This document shows, in pieces, positions 26,881 to 35,669 of a stretch of 64,000 nucleotides of DNA. The position numbers were made by a program, and so were the translations under genes. This stretch comes from Microbacterium paraoxydans (GTDB lineage Bacteria > Actinomycetota > Actinomycetes > Actinomycetales > Microbacteriaceae): positions 248,001 to 312,000 of the forward strand of contig NZ_JAGTUK010000002.1 of NCBI RefSeq assembly GCF_018224615.1, given 5' to 3'. The notes beneath the pieces were generated by a model, which worked only from the letters and a program-made list of their open reading frames with translations, was not told where the DNA came from and did not search any database. Within the stretch, counting starts at the first letter, position 1. Each line of letters opens with the position of its first letter.

Positions 26881-28337
26881 TGGAGGCCGAACCGGCCACC
26901 CCCGCCGCCGTCGAGGCGCGCGGCTGGGGGTGGCGACACGCGAGTCGCCTGGCCTGGGCCCTGCGCGACGTCACGTTCCGCATCGAGCCCGGTGAGCGCG
27001 TGCTCGTGCTCGGCGCGTCCGGCGCGGGCAAGTCGACGCTGCTGCACGGCCTCGCCGGCGTGCTCGGCGGCGAGGAGGAGGGTGAGAGCGAGGGCGACCT
27101 GCTCGTCGACGGCGCACCGGCCACCGCCACCCGAGGTCGTGCGGGCCTGGTGCTGCAAGACCCCGACTCGCAGGTGATCCTCGCGCGCGTGGGCGACGAC
27201 GTGGCCTTCGCGTGCGAGAACCTCGGCATCCCGCGCCCCGAGATCTGGCCGCGCGTCACCGCCGCCCTCGAGGCCGTGGGGCTCGACGTGCCGCTCGACC
27301 ACCCCACCAAGGCGCTGTCGGGCGGGCAGAAGCAGCGCCTCGCGCTCGCCGGCCTCCTGGCCATGCGCCCCGGACTGCTGCTGCTCGACGAGCCCACCGC
27401 CAACCTCGACCCGCACGGGGTGGCGGAGGTGCGCGACGCCGTGTCGCGCCTGCTCGACGCGCGACCGGCCACCCTTGTCGTGGTGGAGCACCGGCTCGAC
27501 GTGTGGCTGCCGCTCATGACCCGCGTGATCGTGATCGGTGAGGGCGGCGTGGTCGCCGACGGCCGCCCGGACCAGGTGCTCGGCGCCCAGGGGGCCAGGC
27601 TCGCGGCCGACGGCGTGTGGGTGCCCGGCCGTCCGCCCGCGTTCCCGCCCCCGCCGCGCACCGCCCCCGGCGACGTGCTGCTCTCGGCGCGGGGACTCGC
27701 GGTCGCGCGCGTGAAGGGCCGCCCGGTCGCCACGGGCATCGACCTCGACGTGCACGCGGGGGAGGCGGTCGCGGTCACCGGGCCCAACGGCGCGGGCAAG
27801 TCGACGCTCGGGCTCACGCTCGCCGGACTCCTGCCGCCCGCGGCCGGGGGAGTGACGGCGGCACCCGAACTCGCGGGCGGCGTCGACCCCGCGCCCATCC
27901 GCTGGAGCTCGCGCGACCTGCTCACCCGCATCGGCATGGTGTTCCAGGAGCCCGAGCATCAGCTGCTCGCGAAGACCGTGCGCGACGAGCTCGCGGTCGG
28001 CCCGCGTGCGCTCGGGCTGTCGGAGGACGAGATTACCGCCCGGACCGACGAGCTCCTCACGCGACTGCGCCTGGACCGTCTCGCGGCCGCGAACCCGTAC
28101 ACGCTCTCCGGCGGGGAGAAGCGCCGCCTCACGGTCGCGGCCGCGATCGCCACGCGCCCCCGGGTGCTCGTGCTCGACGAACCCACGTTCGGACAGGACT
28201 CCCGCACGTGGTCGGAGCTGGTCGCGCTGCTCGCGGCGCTGCGCGACGAAGGATCGGCCGTGGTCGCGATCACGCACGACCTCGACGTGGCCAGGGCCCT
28301 GCACGCCACGCGCTTCGATCTGGGCGGTGCACCGTGA
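26880..28337 (+). CDS. ykoD: ECF transporter double ATPase (YkoD)
   Basis: A 485-residue soluble protein with two cassettes. The first has GASGAGKSTL, LSGGQKQRLALAG and LLLLDEPTANLDP; the second has GPNGAGKSTL, LSGGEKRRLTVAA and VLVLDEPTFGQD. This fused form replaces separate EcfA and EcfA' subunits. It powers thiamine-precursor uptake with YkoE and the YkoC T subunit. It is coupled on both sides: one-base overlap with ykoE and GTGA overlap with ykoC. Confidence 0.93.
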   Translation: MEAEPATPAAVEARGWGWRHASRLAWALRDVTFRIEPGERVLVLGASGAGKSTLLHGLAGVLGGEEEGESEGDLLVDGAPATATRGRAGLVLQDPDSQVILARVGDDVAFACENLGIPRPEIWPRVTAALEAVGLDVPLDHPTKALSGGQKQRLALAGLLAMRPGLLLLDEPTANLDPHGVAEVRDAVSRLLDARPATLVVVEHRLDVWLPLMTRVIVIGEGGVVADGRPDQVLGAQGARLAADGVWVPGRPPAFPPPPRTAPGDVLLSARGLAVARVKGRPVATGIDLDVHAGEAVAVTGPNGAGKSTLGLTLAGLLPPAAGGVTAAPELAGGVDPAPIRWSSRDLLTRIGMVFQEPEHQLLAKTVRDELAVGPRALGLSEDEITARTDELLTRLRLDRLAAANPYTLSGGEKRRLTVAAAIATRPRVLVLDEPTFGQDSRTWSELVALLAALRDEGSAVVAITHDLDVARALHATRFDLGGAP

Positions 28338-29125
28338 CCCTGCTCGACACCCGGGCCCGCACGGGCACGGTGGCGCGCCTCAACCCGGTCGCCAAGCTCG
28401 GCGTGAGCGCCCTCATCGCGGTGCCGCTGATCCTCACGCTCGACGCGGTGTCGGCCGCGGTGGCCCTGGCGCTCGAGTTCGTGCTGTTCCTGTTCGCCGG
28501 TATCGGGTGGCGCGAGTTCTGGGTGCGCACGTGGCCGGTGTGGCTTGCGGCGCCGCTCACCGGCCTCACGATCGCCCTGTACGGCGAGACCTCCGGCACC
28601 GTGTACGTCGACTGGTTCGTGCTGCGCATCAGCGAGGGCTCACTCGCCCTGGCGCTGGCGACCATGCTGCGCGTGCTGGCGATCGCGTTGCCGTCCGTCG
28701 TGCTGTTCGTGACCGTCGACCCCACCGACCTCGCCGACGGCCTCGGGCAGATCCTGCGTCTTCCCGCCCGGTTCGTGCTGGGCGCGCTCGCCGGGCTGCG
28801 CATGGTCGGGCTGTTCCTGGACGACTGGCGGGCGCTCGAGCTGGCGCGGCGGGCGCGCGGGGTGGCCGACCGGGGGCGCCTGCGCCGGTTCCTCGGGATG
28901 GCGTTCGCGCTGCTGGTGCTGTCGATCCGCCGCGGGGCCAAGCTCGCCACGGCGATGGAGGCGCGCGGATTCGGTGCGCCCGGCCGCCGCACGTGGGCGC
29001 GCCCCTCGCGATTCGGGGTCGGGGAATGGGTGCTGCTCGCGGTCGGCGCCGCGATCTCGGGCCTCGCGATCACGGCGGCGCTGCTCGCCGGCACGTGGAA
29101 CTTCATCCTCGGTCCTGGCGGCTGA
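28334..29125 (+). CDS. ykoC: ECF transporter transmembrane T subunit (YkoC)
   Basis: A 263-residue membrane protein with five or six helices. The two Ala-Arg-Gly coupling helices of T components are visible: LARRARGVADRGR and AMEARGFGAPGRRT; these insert into the ATPases. The GTG start overlaps the ykoD stop, completing the ykoEDC operon under the TPP riboswitch. Confidence 0.92.
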   Translation: MTLLDTRARTGTVARLNPVAKLGVSALIAVPLILTLDAVSAAVALALEFVLFLFAGIGWREFWVRTWPVWLAAPLTGLTIALYGETSGTVYVDWFVLRISEGSLALALATMLRVLAIALPSVVLFVTVDPTDLADGLGQILRLPARFVLGALAGLRMVGLFLDDWRALELARRARGVADRGRLRRFLGMAFALLVLSIRRGAKLATAMEARGFGAPGRRTWARPSRFGVGEWVLLAVGAAISGLAITAALLAGTWNFILGPGG

Positions 29126-29222
29126 CGCCTCACCCGGTTCACGGTAGAGGCCGCAGATACGTCAACGACCCGTGGTTACCGTGGCGGCAGGAGTGAAGCC
29201 GCCCCCTGCGAAAGGAACCACG

Positions 29223-30593
29223 ATGAGCACCGCATCCGCCGACGGCCAGCCGATCTTCACCCGGCCGGGAGAAGCCACGGTCGCCCCGCGGCACGTCATC
29301 CCCGACGCCGAGTCGCTTCCGGAGACCGCGAAGCAGATCGTCGAGGACGAGACGATCCTCGACGGCAACGCCCGCCTCAACCTCGCCACGTTCGTCAGCA
29401 CCTGGATGGACGACGAGGCCAAACAGGTGTACGAGGCGTCGTTCGACAAGAACATGATCGACAAGGACGAGTACCCGCAGACCGCCGCGATCGAGGACAA
29501 CTGCTGGCACATGCTCGCCAACCTGTGGAACGCGCCGGACGCATCGCGCAGCATCGGCACATCCACGATCGGCTCCTCCGAGGCGTGCATGCTGGGCGGC
29601 CTCGCGTTCAAGCGCCGCTGGCAGCAGGCCCGTCGCGCCGCCGGGAAGGACGCCTCGGCGCCGAACCTGGTGATGTCGAGCGCGGTGCAGGTGTGCTGGG
29701 AGAAGTTCTGCAACTACTTCGACGTGGAGCCGCGCTTCGTGCCCATCAGCGAGGAGCACAAGACGCTCGACGGTCACGACCTGGAGAAGTACGTCGACGA
29801 GAACACGATCGGGGTCGTGGCGATCATGGGCGTCACCTACACCGGCATGTACGAGCCGGTGGCGCAGATCGCCGCGGCACTCGACCGGATCCAGCAGGAG
29901 ACCGGCCTGGACATCCCGATCCACGTCGACGGCGCCTCCGGGGCGATGATCGCGCCGTTCCTGCAGCCCGACCTCGAGTGGGACTTCCGCCTGGAACGGG
30001 TGCACTCGATCAGCACGTCCGGCCACAAGTACGGGCTCGTGTACCCGGGGCTCGGCTGGGTGGTGTGGCGCGAGGCGCAGTGGCTGCCCGAGGATCTGGT
30101 GTTCAAGGTCAGCTACCTCGGTGGGGAGATGCCCACGTTCGCGCTCAACTTCTCTCGCCCGGGCGCGCAGGTGCTGCTGCAGTACTACCTGTTCCTCCGG
30201 CTCGGGTTCGAGGGGTACCGGGCCGTGCAGCAGGCCTCGCAGGACGTGGCGACGTACCTGTCGGCGGGCATCGCGAAGCTCGACGCCTTCGAGCTGTGGA
30301 ACGACGGCAGCGACATCCCCGTGTTCGCCTGGCGGCTCAAGGACGGCCACACCGACAAGTGGACCCTCTACGACCTTCAGGATCGGCTGCGCATGCGCGG
30401 GTGGCTCGTGCCCGCGTACCCCATGCCCGCCGATCTCGAGCAGCTCACGGTGCAGCGCATCGTGGTGCGCAACGGCCTGAGCATGGACCTGGCCGCGGAA
30501 CTGCTGGACGCGATCACGGCCGAGGTCGCGCACCTCGACGCGCTGACCGCGCCCATGCCCGGCGACCACCCCGACTCGGCGTTCCACCACTGA
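29223..30593 (+). CDS. gadB: Glutamate decarboxylase
   Basis: A 456-residue PLP enzyme converting glutamate to GABA and using up a proton. ATFVSTWMDDEAKQVY, GSSEACMLGGLAFKRRWQ, HVDGASGAMIAPF (Asp about 236) and the PLP lysine in STSGHKYGLVYPGLGW (Lys about 269) are standard. The ATG at 29223 has AAAGGA upstream; a 17-codon in-frame extension is not supported. The antiporter gene follows after 10 bp, so the pair forms a glutamate-dependent acid-resistance unit. Confidence 0.95.
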   Translation: MSTASADGQPIFTRPGEATVAPRHVIPDAESLPETAKQIVEDETILDGNARLNLATFVSTWMDDEAKQVYEASFDKNMIDKDEYPQTAAIEDNCWHMLANLWNAPDASRSIGTSTIGSSEACMLGGLAFKRRWQQARRAAGKDASAPNLVMSSAVQVCWEKFCNYFDVEPRFVPISEEHKTLDGHDLEKYVDENTIGVVAIMGVTYTGMYEPVAQIAAALDRIQQETGLDIPIHVDGASGAMIAPFLQPDLEWDFRLERVHSISTSGHKYGLVYPGLGWVVWREAQWLPEDLVFKVSYLGGEMPTFALNFSRPGAQVLLQYYLFLRLGFEGYRAVQQASQDVATYLSAGIAKLDAFELWNDGSDIPVFAWRLKDGHTDKWTLYDLQDRLRMRGWLVPAYPMPADLEQLTVQRIVVRNGLSMDLAAELLDAITAEVAHLDALTAPMPGDHPDSAFHH

Positions 30594-30603
30594 GGGGGCG
30601 GCG

Positions 30604-32085
30604 ATGTCTGCGCACAACGCCGAATCGGCCCCGCGCCCCGCGGTCACCCCCGTGACTCGCGTCTCCCGGCCCGCCGTCGCCGTGCTGGGCGTGGGGCAGC
30701 TCGCCCTGCTGACCCTGGTCGTCGTGGCGAGCCTGCGCTCCCTCCCGGCCATGGCGATCTACGGCCTCGGGAGCATCACGCTCTACCTCATTCCGGCGAT
30801 CCTGTTCCTGGTGCCGACGGCGCTGGTCGCCGCCGAGCTCGCCACGGGCTGGAAGGGCGGCGTCTACGTGTGGGTGCGCGAGGCCCTGGGCAACCGCTGG
30901 GGGTTCACCGCCGTGTGGCTGCAGTGGATCCAGAACGTGGTGTGGTTCCCCACCCAGCTGGCCTTCGTGGCCGGGGCGCTCGCGTTCGTGTTCCTCGATC
31001 CGTCCCTGTCGAGCTCCGGCTTCTTCACCGCGGTCGTGATCATCGTCTGCTACTGGGGTGCCACCCTGGTGACCCTCCGCGGCGGCGACCTGTTCGCCAA
31101 GCTCGGCTCGTGGGGCGGCATCCTCGGCACGCTGCTGCCGGCCGTGCTGCTGATCGTGTTCGGCGCGGTGTGGGTGTTCAGCGGGGAGAAGAGTCAGGTT
31201 CCGCTCGAGCCCTCTGCCGTGATCCCGCCGTTCACCGGGCTGGCGTCGATCGTGCTGATCGTGTCGAACGTGCTCGCCTACGCGGGGATGGAGGTGAACG
31301 CGGTGCACGTGAACCAGATGAAGGACCCCGGACGTGGCTACCCCCGCTCGGTGTTCCTCGCGGCGGCGCTGATCCTGCTGGTGTTCATCCTGCCGACACT
31401 CGCGATCGCGGTGGCCGTGCCGCAGAAGGAACTCGGCCTCACCAACGGCATCATGCTCGCGTTCGGCGAGTACTTCGACCACTGGAGCATGGGCTGGGCC
31501 ACTGCGGTCGTCTCGGCCCTGATCGCCGCGGGCGCCCTCGCGTCGGTCGTGACCTGGGTGGCCGGTCCGTCGAAGGGCGTGCTGGCGGCGGCCGAGACCG
31601 GCCTGCTGCCGCCCCTGCTGCAGAAGCGGAACAGGGCGGGCGTGCAGTCGGGCATCCTGATGCTGCAGGGCACGATCGTGACGGTGCTCGCCGCGATCTT
31701 CCTCGTCGTCCCGAACGTGAGTGCGGCGTTCGTCGCGCTGATCGACATGGCCGCGGCGCTGTACCTGATCATGTACATGCTGATGTTCGCGTCGGCGCTG
31801 GTGCTGCGGCGGAAGGCACCGGACGTGAAGCGGGCATACCGCGTGAAGGCCCTCCCGCTGGTCGCCGGTGTCGGCTTCCTCGCGTGCCTGGCCGCGTTCC
31901 TGCTGGCGTTCATCCCGCCGGACGGCTTCACCGCGTTCCCGCCCGCCGCGTATCCGTGGATCGTCGGCGCGGTGATCGTGGTGCTCGGGGCGCCGCCGCT
32001 GGTGTTCTACGCGGTGCGACGACCCTCGTGGGACCGTCGCCCGGCCGACGGCAGTCTTCCCAGCGACGCGCATCCCGAGGCGTGA
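30604..32085 (+). CDS. gadC: Glutamate/GABA antiporter, APC family
   Basis: A 493-residue APC-superfamily transporter with about 12 membrane helices. The N-terminal VGQLALLTLVVVASLRSLP, the VYVWVREALGNRWGF loop and AGMEVNAVHVNQMKDPGRGYPRS region match the GadC/YjeM group. Together with gadB it would exchange external glutamate for internal GABA. No acid-response regulator is evident. It converges on the HTH regulator gene with 22 bp between stops. Confidence 0.88.
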   Translation: MSAHNAESAPRPAVTPVTRVSRPAVAVLGVGQLALLTLVVVASLRSLPAMAIYGLGSITLYLIPAILFLVPTALVAAELATGWKGGVYVWVREALGNRWGFTAVWLQWIQNVVWFPTQLAFVAGALAFVFLDPSLSSSGFFTAVVIIVCYWGATLVTLRGGDLFAKLGSWGGILGTLLPAVLLIVFGAVWVFSGEKSQVPLEPSAVIPPFTGLASIVLIVSNVLAYAGMEVNAVHVNQMKDPGRGYPRSVFLAAALILLVFILPTLAIAVAVPQKELGLTNGIMLAFGEYFDHWSMGWATAVVSALIAAGALASVVTWVAGPSKGVLAAAETGLLPPLLQKRNRAGVQSGILMLQGTIVTVLAAIFLVVPNVSAAFVALIDMAAALYLIMYMLMFASALVLRRKAPDVKRAYRVKALPLVAGVGFLACLAAFLLAFIPPDGFTAFPPAAYPWIVGAVIVVLGAPPLVFYAVRRPSWDRRPADGSLPSDAHPEA

Positions 32086-32107
32086 GCCTCGCCGCCGGCC
32101 CGCGCCC

Positions 32108-33040
32108 TCACAGGGGGAGCGGGTCGGCGCCGTCGTCGCGGTCGCTGTGCCCCCAGCGCAGTGCGATCAGGCCGGGCGGGAAGGGGGCGCGCACGGTCGT
32201 CGCGGAGCGCTGGCGCGGCGGCAGCGGCACGGTCTGCTCTTCGCCGTCGATCACCGTCACCTCCTCGATCCATGCGGGCGGGCGGCGCGCGCCGGTGAAG
32301 TCGACGTGCAGCAGCAGCTCGGGGGTGCGGTACAGGCTGGCGAAGGTCAGCACCCGGTCGCGCGGATAAGGCAGCGGGTAGCGCACCGTGAACTCGATGA
32401 GCGCGGCGTGCCGGTGCTCCGGGGGTTCGTCGACCGCGAGCAGCATGCCGAAGGCCACGTGCGAGGGGTGCTCGTGGTGCTGCACCACGCGGCACCCGGT
32501 GCGTGCGTCGAGTTGCGGCCGCACGTCTGTCGGGCGGCTCGGGAGGTCGATGTAGGGGAGCAACGGGGCGCGCCCGGCGGGCGGTCGGATGATCGCGCGG
32601 TAGTGGATGGCGTCGACGCGGCCGTGGTCGTCGGTGGTGCACACCGCGTGCAGGGAGTGCGTGTTGAACGAGGCGGCGGGGTCGACCCCGAGCGCCCGGA
32701 ACGTGTCGAGGATCGGACCCTCGCGGGTCCAGTCCTCGCACGGTGTGCGGGGCTTCGGCGTGCGTCCGGCCCGGCGGCTGTGACCGATGCGGCGCTGGAG
32801 CGCACCGGGCTCGAGCAGCAGCAGCGCCTCCAGGTCGTCCACGGCGGCGAGAGAGCTCGGACCTTCCGGCTGCCGGGTTCCGCTCTGCCAGCAGCTGAGC
32901 GTGGCGATCGAGACGGGGTTCCCGTGGTGGCGGAGCCGTTCGCTCAACTGTGCGAGCGATGTGCCGCGGGCGGCGATGGCTTCCCGCAGCGCTTCGGCGA
33001 ACCCGATGGCGGGGGCGGTGGGCGACGGATCGAGAGGCAT
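32108..33040 (-). CDS. XRE-type HTH regulator with unknown C-terminal domain
   Basis: A 310-residue protein. An XRE/Cro-like helix-turn-helix lies at about 14-75 (AEALREAIAARGTSLAQLSERL, VSIATLSCWQSGTRQPEG). The rest (about 100-310) is a soluble beta-rich domain without a recognisable family, containing RYPLPYPRDRVLTFASLYRTPELLLHVD. No membrane segment. A perfect dyad upstream suggests self-regulation. It does not obviously belong to gadBC or to the phosphotransferase. Confidence 0.75.
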   Translation of the reverse strand: MPLDPSPTAPAIGFAEALREAIAARGTSLAQLSERLRHHGNPVSIATLSCWQSGTRQPEGPSSLAAVDDLEALLLLEPGALQRRIGHSRRAGRTPKPRTPCEDWTREGPILDTFRALGVDPAASFNTHSLHAVCTTDDHGRVDAIHYRAIIRPPAGRAPLLPYIDLPSRPTDVRPQLDARTGCRVVQHHEHPSHVAFGMLLAVDEPPEHRHAALIEFTVRYPLPYPRDRVLTFASLYRTPELLLHVDFTGARRPPAWIEEVTVIDGEEQTVPLPPRQRSATTVRAPFPPGLIALRWGHSDRDDGADPLPL

Positions 33041-33084
33041 GGGGGCTCCGGAGGAGGGGACGTCCCTCTCATCAGACCAAAGCA

Positions 33085-33097
33085 GACATCAGATGTC
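33085..33097. promoter_or_regulatory. GACATC-A-GATGTC dyad upstream of HTH gene
   Basis: A perfect 6-bp inverted repeat, 45 bp upstream of the HTH regulator start, in the short gap to the phosphotransferase gene. Possible auto-operator. Confidence 0.4.
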
Positions 33098-33139
33098 CAG
33101 AGTCTCCCTTGTCGATCGGCCGCAGGCCCGGAGGTTGGC

Positions 33140-33874
33140 TCAGGTGGCGTTCCACAGGTCGCGGTAGTACGCGAGGCGCTCACGGTCGGGCTCGAGGCCG
33201 TACGCCTCGATCAGCGCGTCCTCCCATCCGGGGCCGAAGTTCCACTCGGTGCTCATGGAGGCCACGGCCACGTCGGCCCAGCGGTCGGCGACGCCGAGTT
33301 GCGCGAGGTCGACGTGGGCGACCCAGCGACCGTCCTTCCCTACCAGGGTGTTCGGCACGCAGGCGTCGCCGTGGCTCACCACCAGGAGGTCGACCGGTGG
33401 CGGAGTGCGCAGCGACGCGGGCACCACGATGCCGCGACGCTCGGCGTTGGCGATGCGCTCCGGCACGCTCCACTCCCACGGGCACTCGGCCACCGGCAGC
33501 GCATCGTGCATCGCCCGCAGCCCCTCGCCCACCGCACGCACCGCGGTCTCCGGCTCGGCCGTCCACCGCGGGTCGACGGCGCTCAGTCCATCGATGCCTG
33601 CCGTGACCAGCCACTCGTGGGTCTCGTCCTCTCCGCTGTCGAGCACGGTCGGCACGGGGATCCACTGCGAGGCCCACCGCAGGCGTTCGGCTTCGTCGCG
33701 CATCGAGGACTCGAGGATCCGCGGCCCCCACTTGATGTAGAACGGCTCGCCGACCCCGGTCGCACGGAACGTGAGACCGCCGTCGTCGTTGCGCCACACG
33801 CACGTGAGGTCGGCGCCGCGCGACAGGGCGGTCACGCGCGCGGGCACGGCGACGGACTCGGTGGGGATGGTCAT
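33140..33874 (-). CDS. APH(3')-like aminoglycoside phosphotransferase
   Basis: A 244-residue kinase-fold protein. An ATP-binding lysine lies in FYIKWG (Lys about 48). The catalytic loop is SHGDACVPNTLV (Asp about 170, Asn about 175) and the magnesium-binding segment HVDLAQLGVADRWADVA. These match APH(3')-type O-phosphotransferases that inactivate kanamycin and neomycin. The true ATG is at 33874; a much longer in-frame ORF (to 35299) runs antisense through two SDR genes and is spurious. Activity on real drugs is untested. Confidence 0.85.
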   Translation of the reverse strand: MTIPTESVAVPARVTALSRGADLTCVWRNDDGGLTFRATGVGEPFYIKWGPRILESSMRDEAERLRWASQWIPVPTVLDSGEDETHEWLVTAGIDGLSAVDPRWTAEPETAVRAVGEGLRAMHDALPVAECPWEWSVPERIANAERRGIVVPASLRTPPPVDLLVVSHGDACVPNTLVGKDGRWVAHVDLAQLGVADRWADVAVASMSTEWNFGPGWEDALIEAYGLEPDRERLAYYRDLWNAT

Positions 33875-33950
33875 ACGTCCATCCTGGCGGAGCGCGGGGG
33901 CCTGGGCGCCGTGTCGTAGGCTCGCATGCGACGCGGCTGCCGGACGGCGT

Positions 33951-33985
33951 CCTGGTTCCCGATGGAACCAGGAACCACGTAGGCT
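33951..33985 (+). promoter_or_regulatory. Operator and promoter of the SDR pair
   Basis: CCTGGTTCC-CGAT-GGAACCAGG (33951-33972) is a perfect 9-bp dyad, and GGAACCA recurs immediately after (33971-33977), giving three half-sites. A candidate -10 TAGGCT (33980-33985) follows. The arrangement looks like a TetR-type repressor site over a promoter. No regulator lies next door. Confidence 0.55.
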
Positions 33986-34036
33986 GAGACTGCGTACCAG
34001 GCATGTCGCACGACGACGTTCGAAGGAGAACCTCAG

Positions 34037-34795
34037 ATGCAGATCAGCGGACAGGGCGCCCTCATCACCGGAGGGGCCTCCGGTCTCGGGCTCGCCACTG
34101 CGCGCCGCCTCGCCGCGGCCGGAGCCCACGTCACGATCATCGACCTTCCCACCTCGGCCGGCGCCGAGATCGCGGAGGAACTGGGCGGCATCTTCGTGCC
34201 GGCCGACGTCACGAGCGTCGACGAGGTCGCGGCCGCGGTCGCCGCCGCCCAGGCCGCCGCCCCGTTGCGCGTCGTGATCAACTGCGCGGGTATCGCCCCG
34301 CCCGCCAAGGTGCTCGACCGTGACGGCAACCCGGCCGTGCTCGCCGACTTCGAGCGCATCGTGCGGATCAACCTCGTCGGAACCTTCAACGTCATCTCGC
34401 AGGCCGCGGCCGTGATCGCGAAGAACGAGCTGCACGACGAGGAGCGCGGCGTGATCGTCAACACCGCGAGCGTGGCCGCGTTCGACGGGCAGATCGGCCA
34501 GCCCGCGTACTCCGCCTCGAAGGGGGGCGTGCACGCGATGACCCTGCCGATCGCGCGCGAGCTCGCCCGCCACGGCATCCGGGTCTGCACCATCGCCCCC
34601 GGCATCATGGAGACCCCGATGCTGATGGGGCTGCCGCAGGAGGCGCAGGACTCGCTCGGCCAGCAGGTGCCGTTCCCCGCCCGCCTCGGTCGCCCCGACG
34701 AGTACGCCGCCCTCGTGCAGCAGATCGTCGAGAACGGCTACCTCAACGGCGAGACCATCCGCCTCGACGGCGCCATCCGCATGGCCCCGCGCTGA
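34037..34795 (+). CDS. Short-chain dehydrogenase (3-hydroxyacyl-CoA dehydrogenase-like)
   Basis: A 252-residue classical SDR. TGGASGLG (11-18) binds the cofactor, NCAG is at about 82, and the catalytic set is Ser about 145, Tyr about 158 and Lys about 162 (YSASKGG). The IIDLP segment after the second strand favours NAD. DGQIGQPAYSASKGG and MLMGLPQEAQDSLGQQVPFPARLGRPDEYA resemble 3-hydroxyacyl-CoA dehydrogenase type II (HSD10-like) proteins. GAAGGAGA precedes the ATG. It shares an operon with the next SDR (22 bp gap). Confidence 0.88.
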   Translation: MQISGQGALITGGASGLGLATARRLAAAGAHVTIIDLPTSAGAEIAEELGGIFVPADVTSVDEVAAAVAAAQAAAPLRVVINCAGIAPPAKVLDRDGNPAVLADFERIVRINLVGTFNVISQAAAVIAKNELHDEERGVIVNTASVAAFDGQIGQPAYSASKGGVHAMTLPIARELARHGIRVCTIAPGIMETPMLMGLPQEAQDSLGQQVPFPARLGRPDEYAALVQQIVENGYLNGETIRLDGAIRMAPR

Positions 34796-34817
34796 CCCCC
34801 GCCCCGAAGGAGAACCC

Positions 34818-35648
34818 ATGTCACTCGCCGGCAAGACCATCCTGATGTCGGGCGGCAGCCGCGGCATCGGCCTCGCGATCGCCCTGCGCGCCGCCGCCGA
34901 CGGCGCCAACATCGCCATGCTCGCCAAGACCGACACCCCGCACCCCAAGCTCGAGGGCACCGTGCACACCGCCGCCGAGCAGATCAGGGCCGCGGGCGGG
35001 CAGGCGCTCCCGATCGTGGGCGACGTGCGCCAGGACGACGACATCACCGAAGCGGTCATGAAGACGCAGGGCGAGTTCGGCGGCATCGACGTCGTCATCA
35101 ACAACGCCAGCGTGATCGACCTGTCGCGCTCGCTCGACCTTCCCGCCAAGAAGTACGACCTGATGCAGGACGTCAACGTGCGCGGGACCTTCCTGCTGTC
35201 GCGGGCGGCCGTGCCCATCCTCAAGGACGCGGAGAACCCGCACATCCTGTCGCTGTCGCCGCCGCTCAACCCGACCCCGAAGTGGCTCGGGGCGCACACC
35301 GGCTACACGCTCGCCAAGTTCGGCATGACGATGGTGACGTTGGGGCTCGCGGCCGAGTTCGCGTCCGACGGCATCGCCGCCAACACGCTCTGGCCCCGCA
35401 CGACCATCGCGACCGCGGCGGTGCAGAACCTCCTCGGCGGCGACAGGGTGATGGCGGCGAGTCGCACGGCCGACATCTACGCGGACGCCGCCTACGCGGT
35501 GCTCAACCAGCCGGCCGCCACCTACACCGGGCAGTCGCTCATCGTGGAGGACGTGCTGGAAGCGGAGGGCGTGACCGACTTCTCGCGCTACGCCGCGGTG
35601 CCCGGCACCCCGGACAGTGCGCTGTTCCCCGACATCTTCCTCGACTGA
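34818..35648 (+). CDS. Short-chain dehydrogenase, HSDL2-like
   Basis: A 276-residue SDR with GGSRGIG (12-18), NNAS (about 95-98) and a Tyr-Lys pair in YTLAKFG (Tyr about 163, Lys about 167). The MLAKTDTPHPKLEGTVHTAAEQI segment is typical of hydroxysteroid-dehydrogenase-like protein 2 relatives; no SCP2 domain is attached. Probably acts on a fatty-acyl or related alcohol with the preceding enzyme. AAGGAG ribosome-binding site present. Confidence 0.86.
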   Translation: MSLAGKTILMSGGSRGIGLAIALRAAADGANIAMLAKTDTPHPKLEGTVHTAAEQIRAAGGQALPIVGDVRQDDDITEAVMKTQGEFGGIDVVINNASVIDLSRSLDLPAKKYDLMQDVNVRGTFLLSRAAVPILKDAENPHILSLSPPLNPTPKWLGAHTGYTLAKFGMTMVTLGLAAEFASDGIAANTLWPRTTIATAAVQNLLGGDRVMAASRTADIYADAAYAVLNQPAATYTGQSLIVEDVLEAEGVTDFSRYAAVPGTPDSALFPDIFLD

Positions 35649-35669
35649 ACCGCGAACGCGGCGTGCGCC

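Noticed and set aside
33140..35299. A 719-codon minus frame that would fuse an extra domain to the phosphotransferase
   Set aside because: The first about 475 codons lie antisense to two SDR genes and show no domain; the kinase has its own ATG at 33874.
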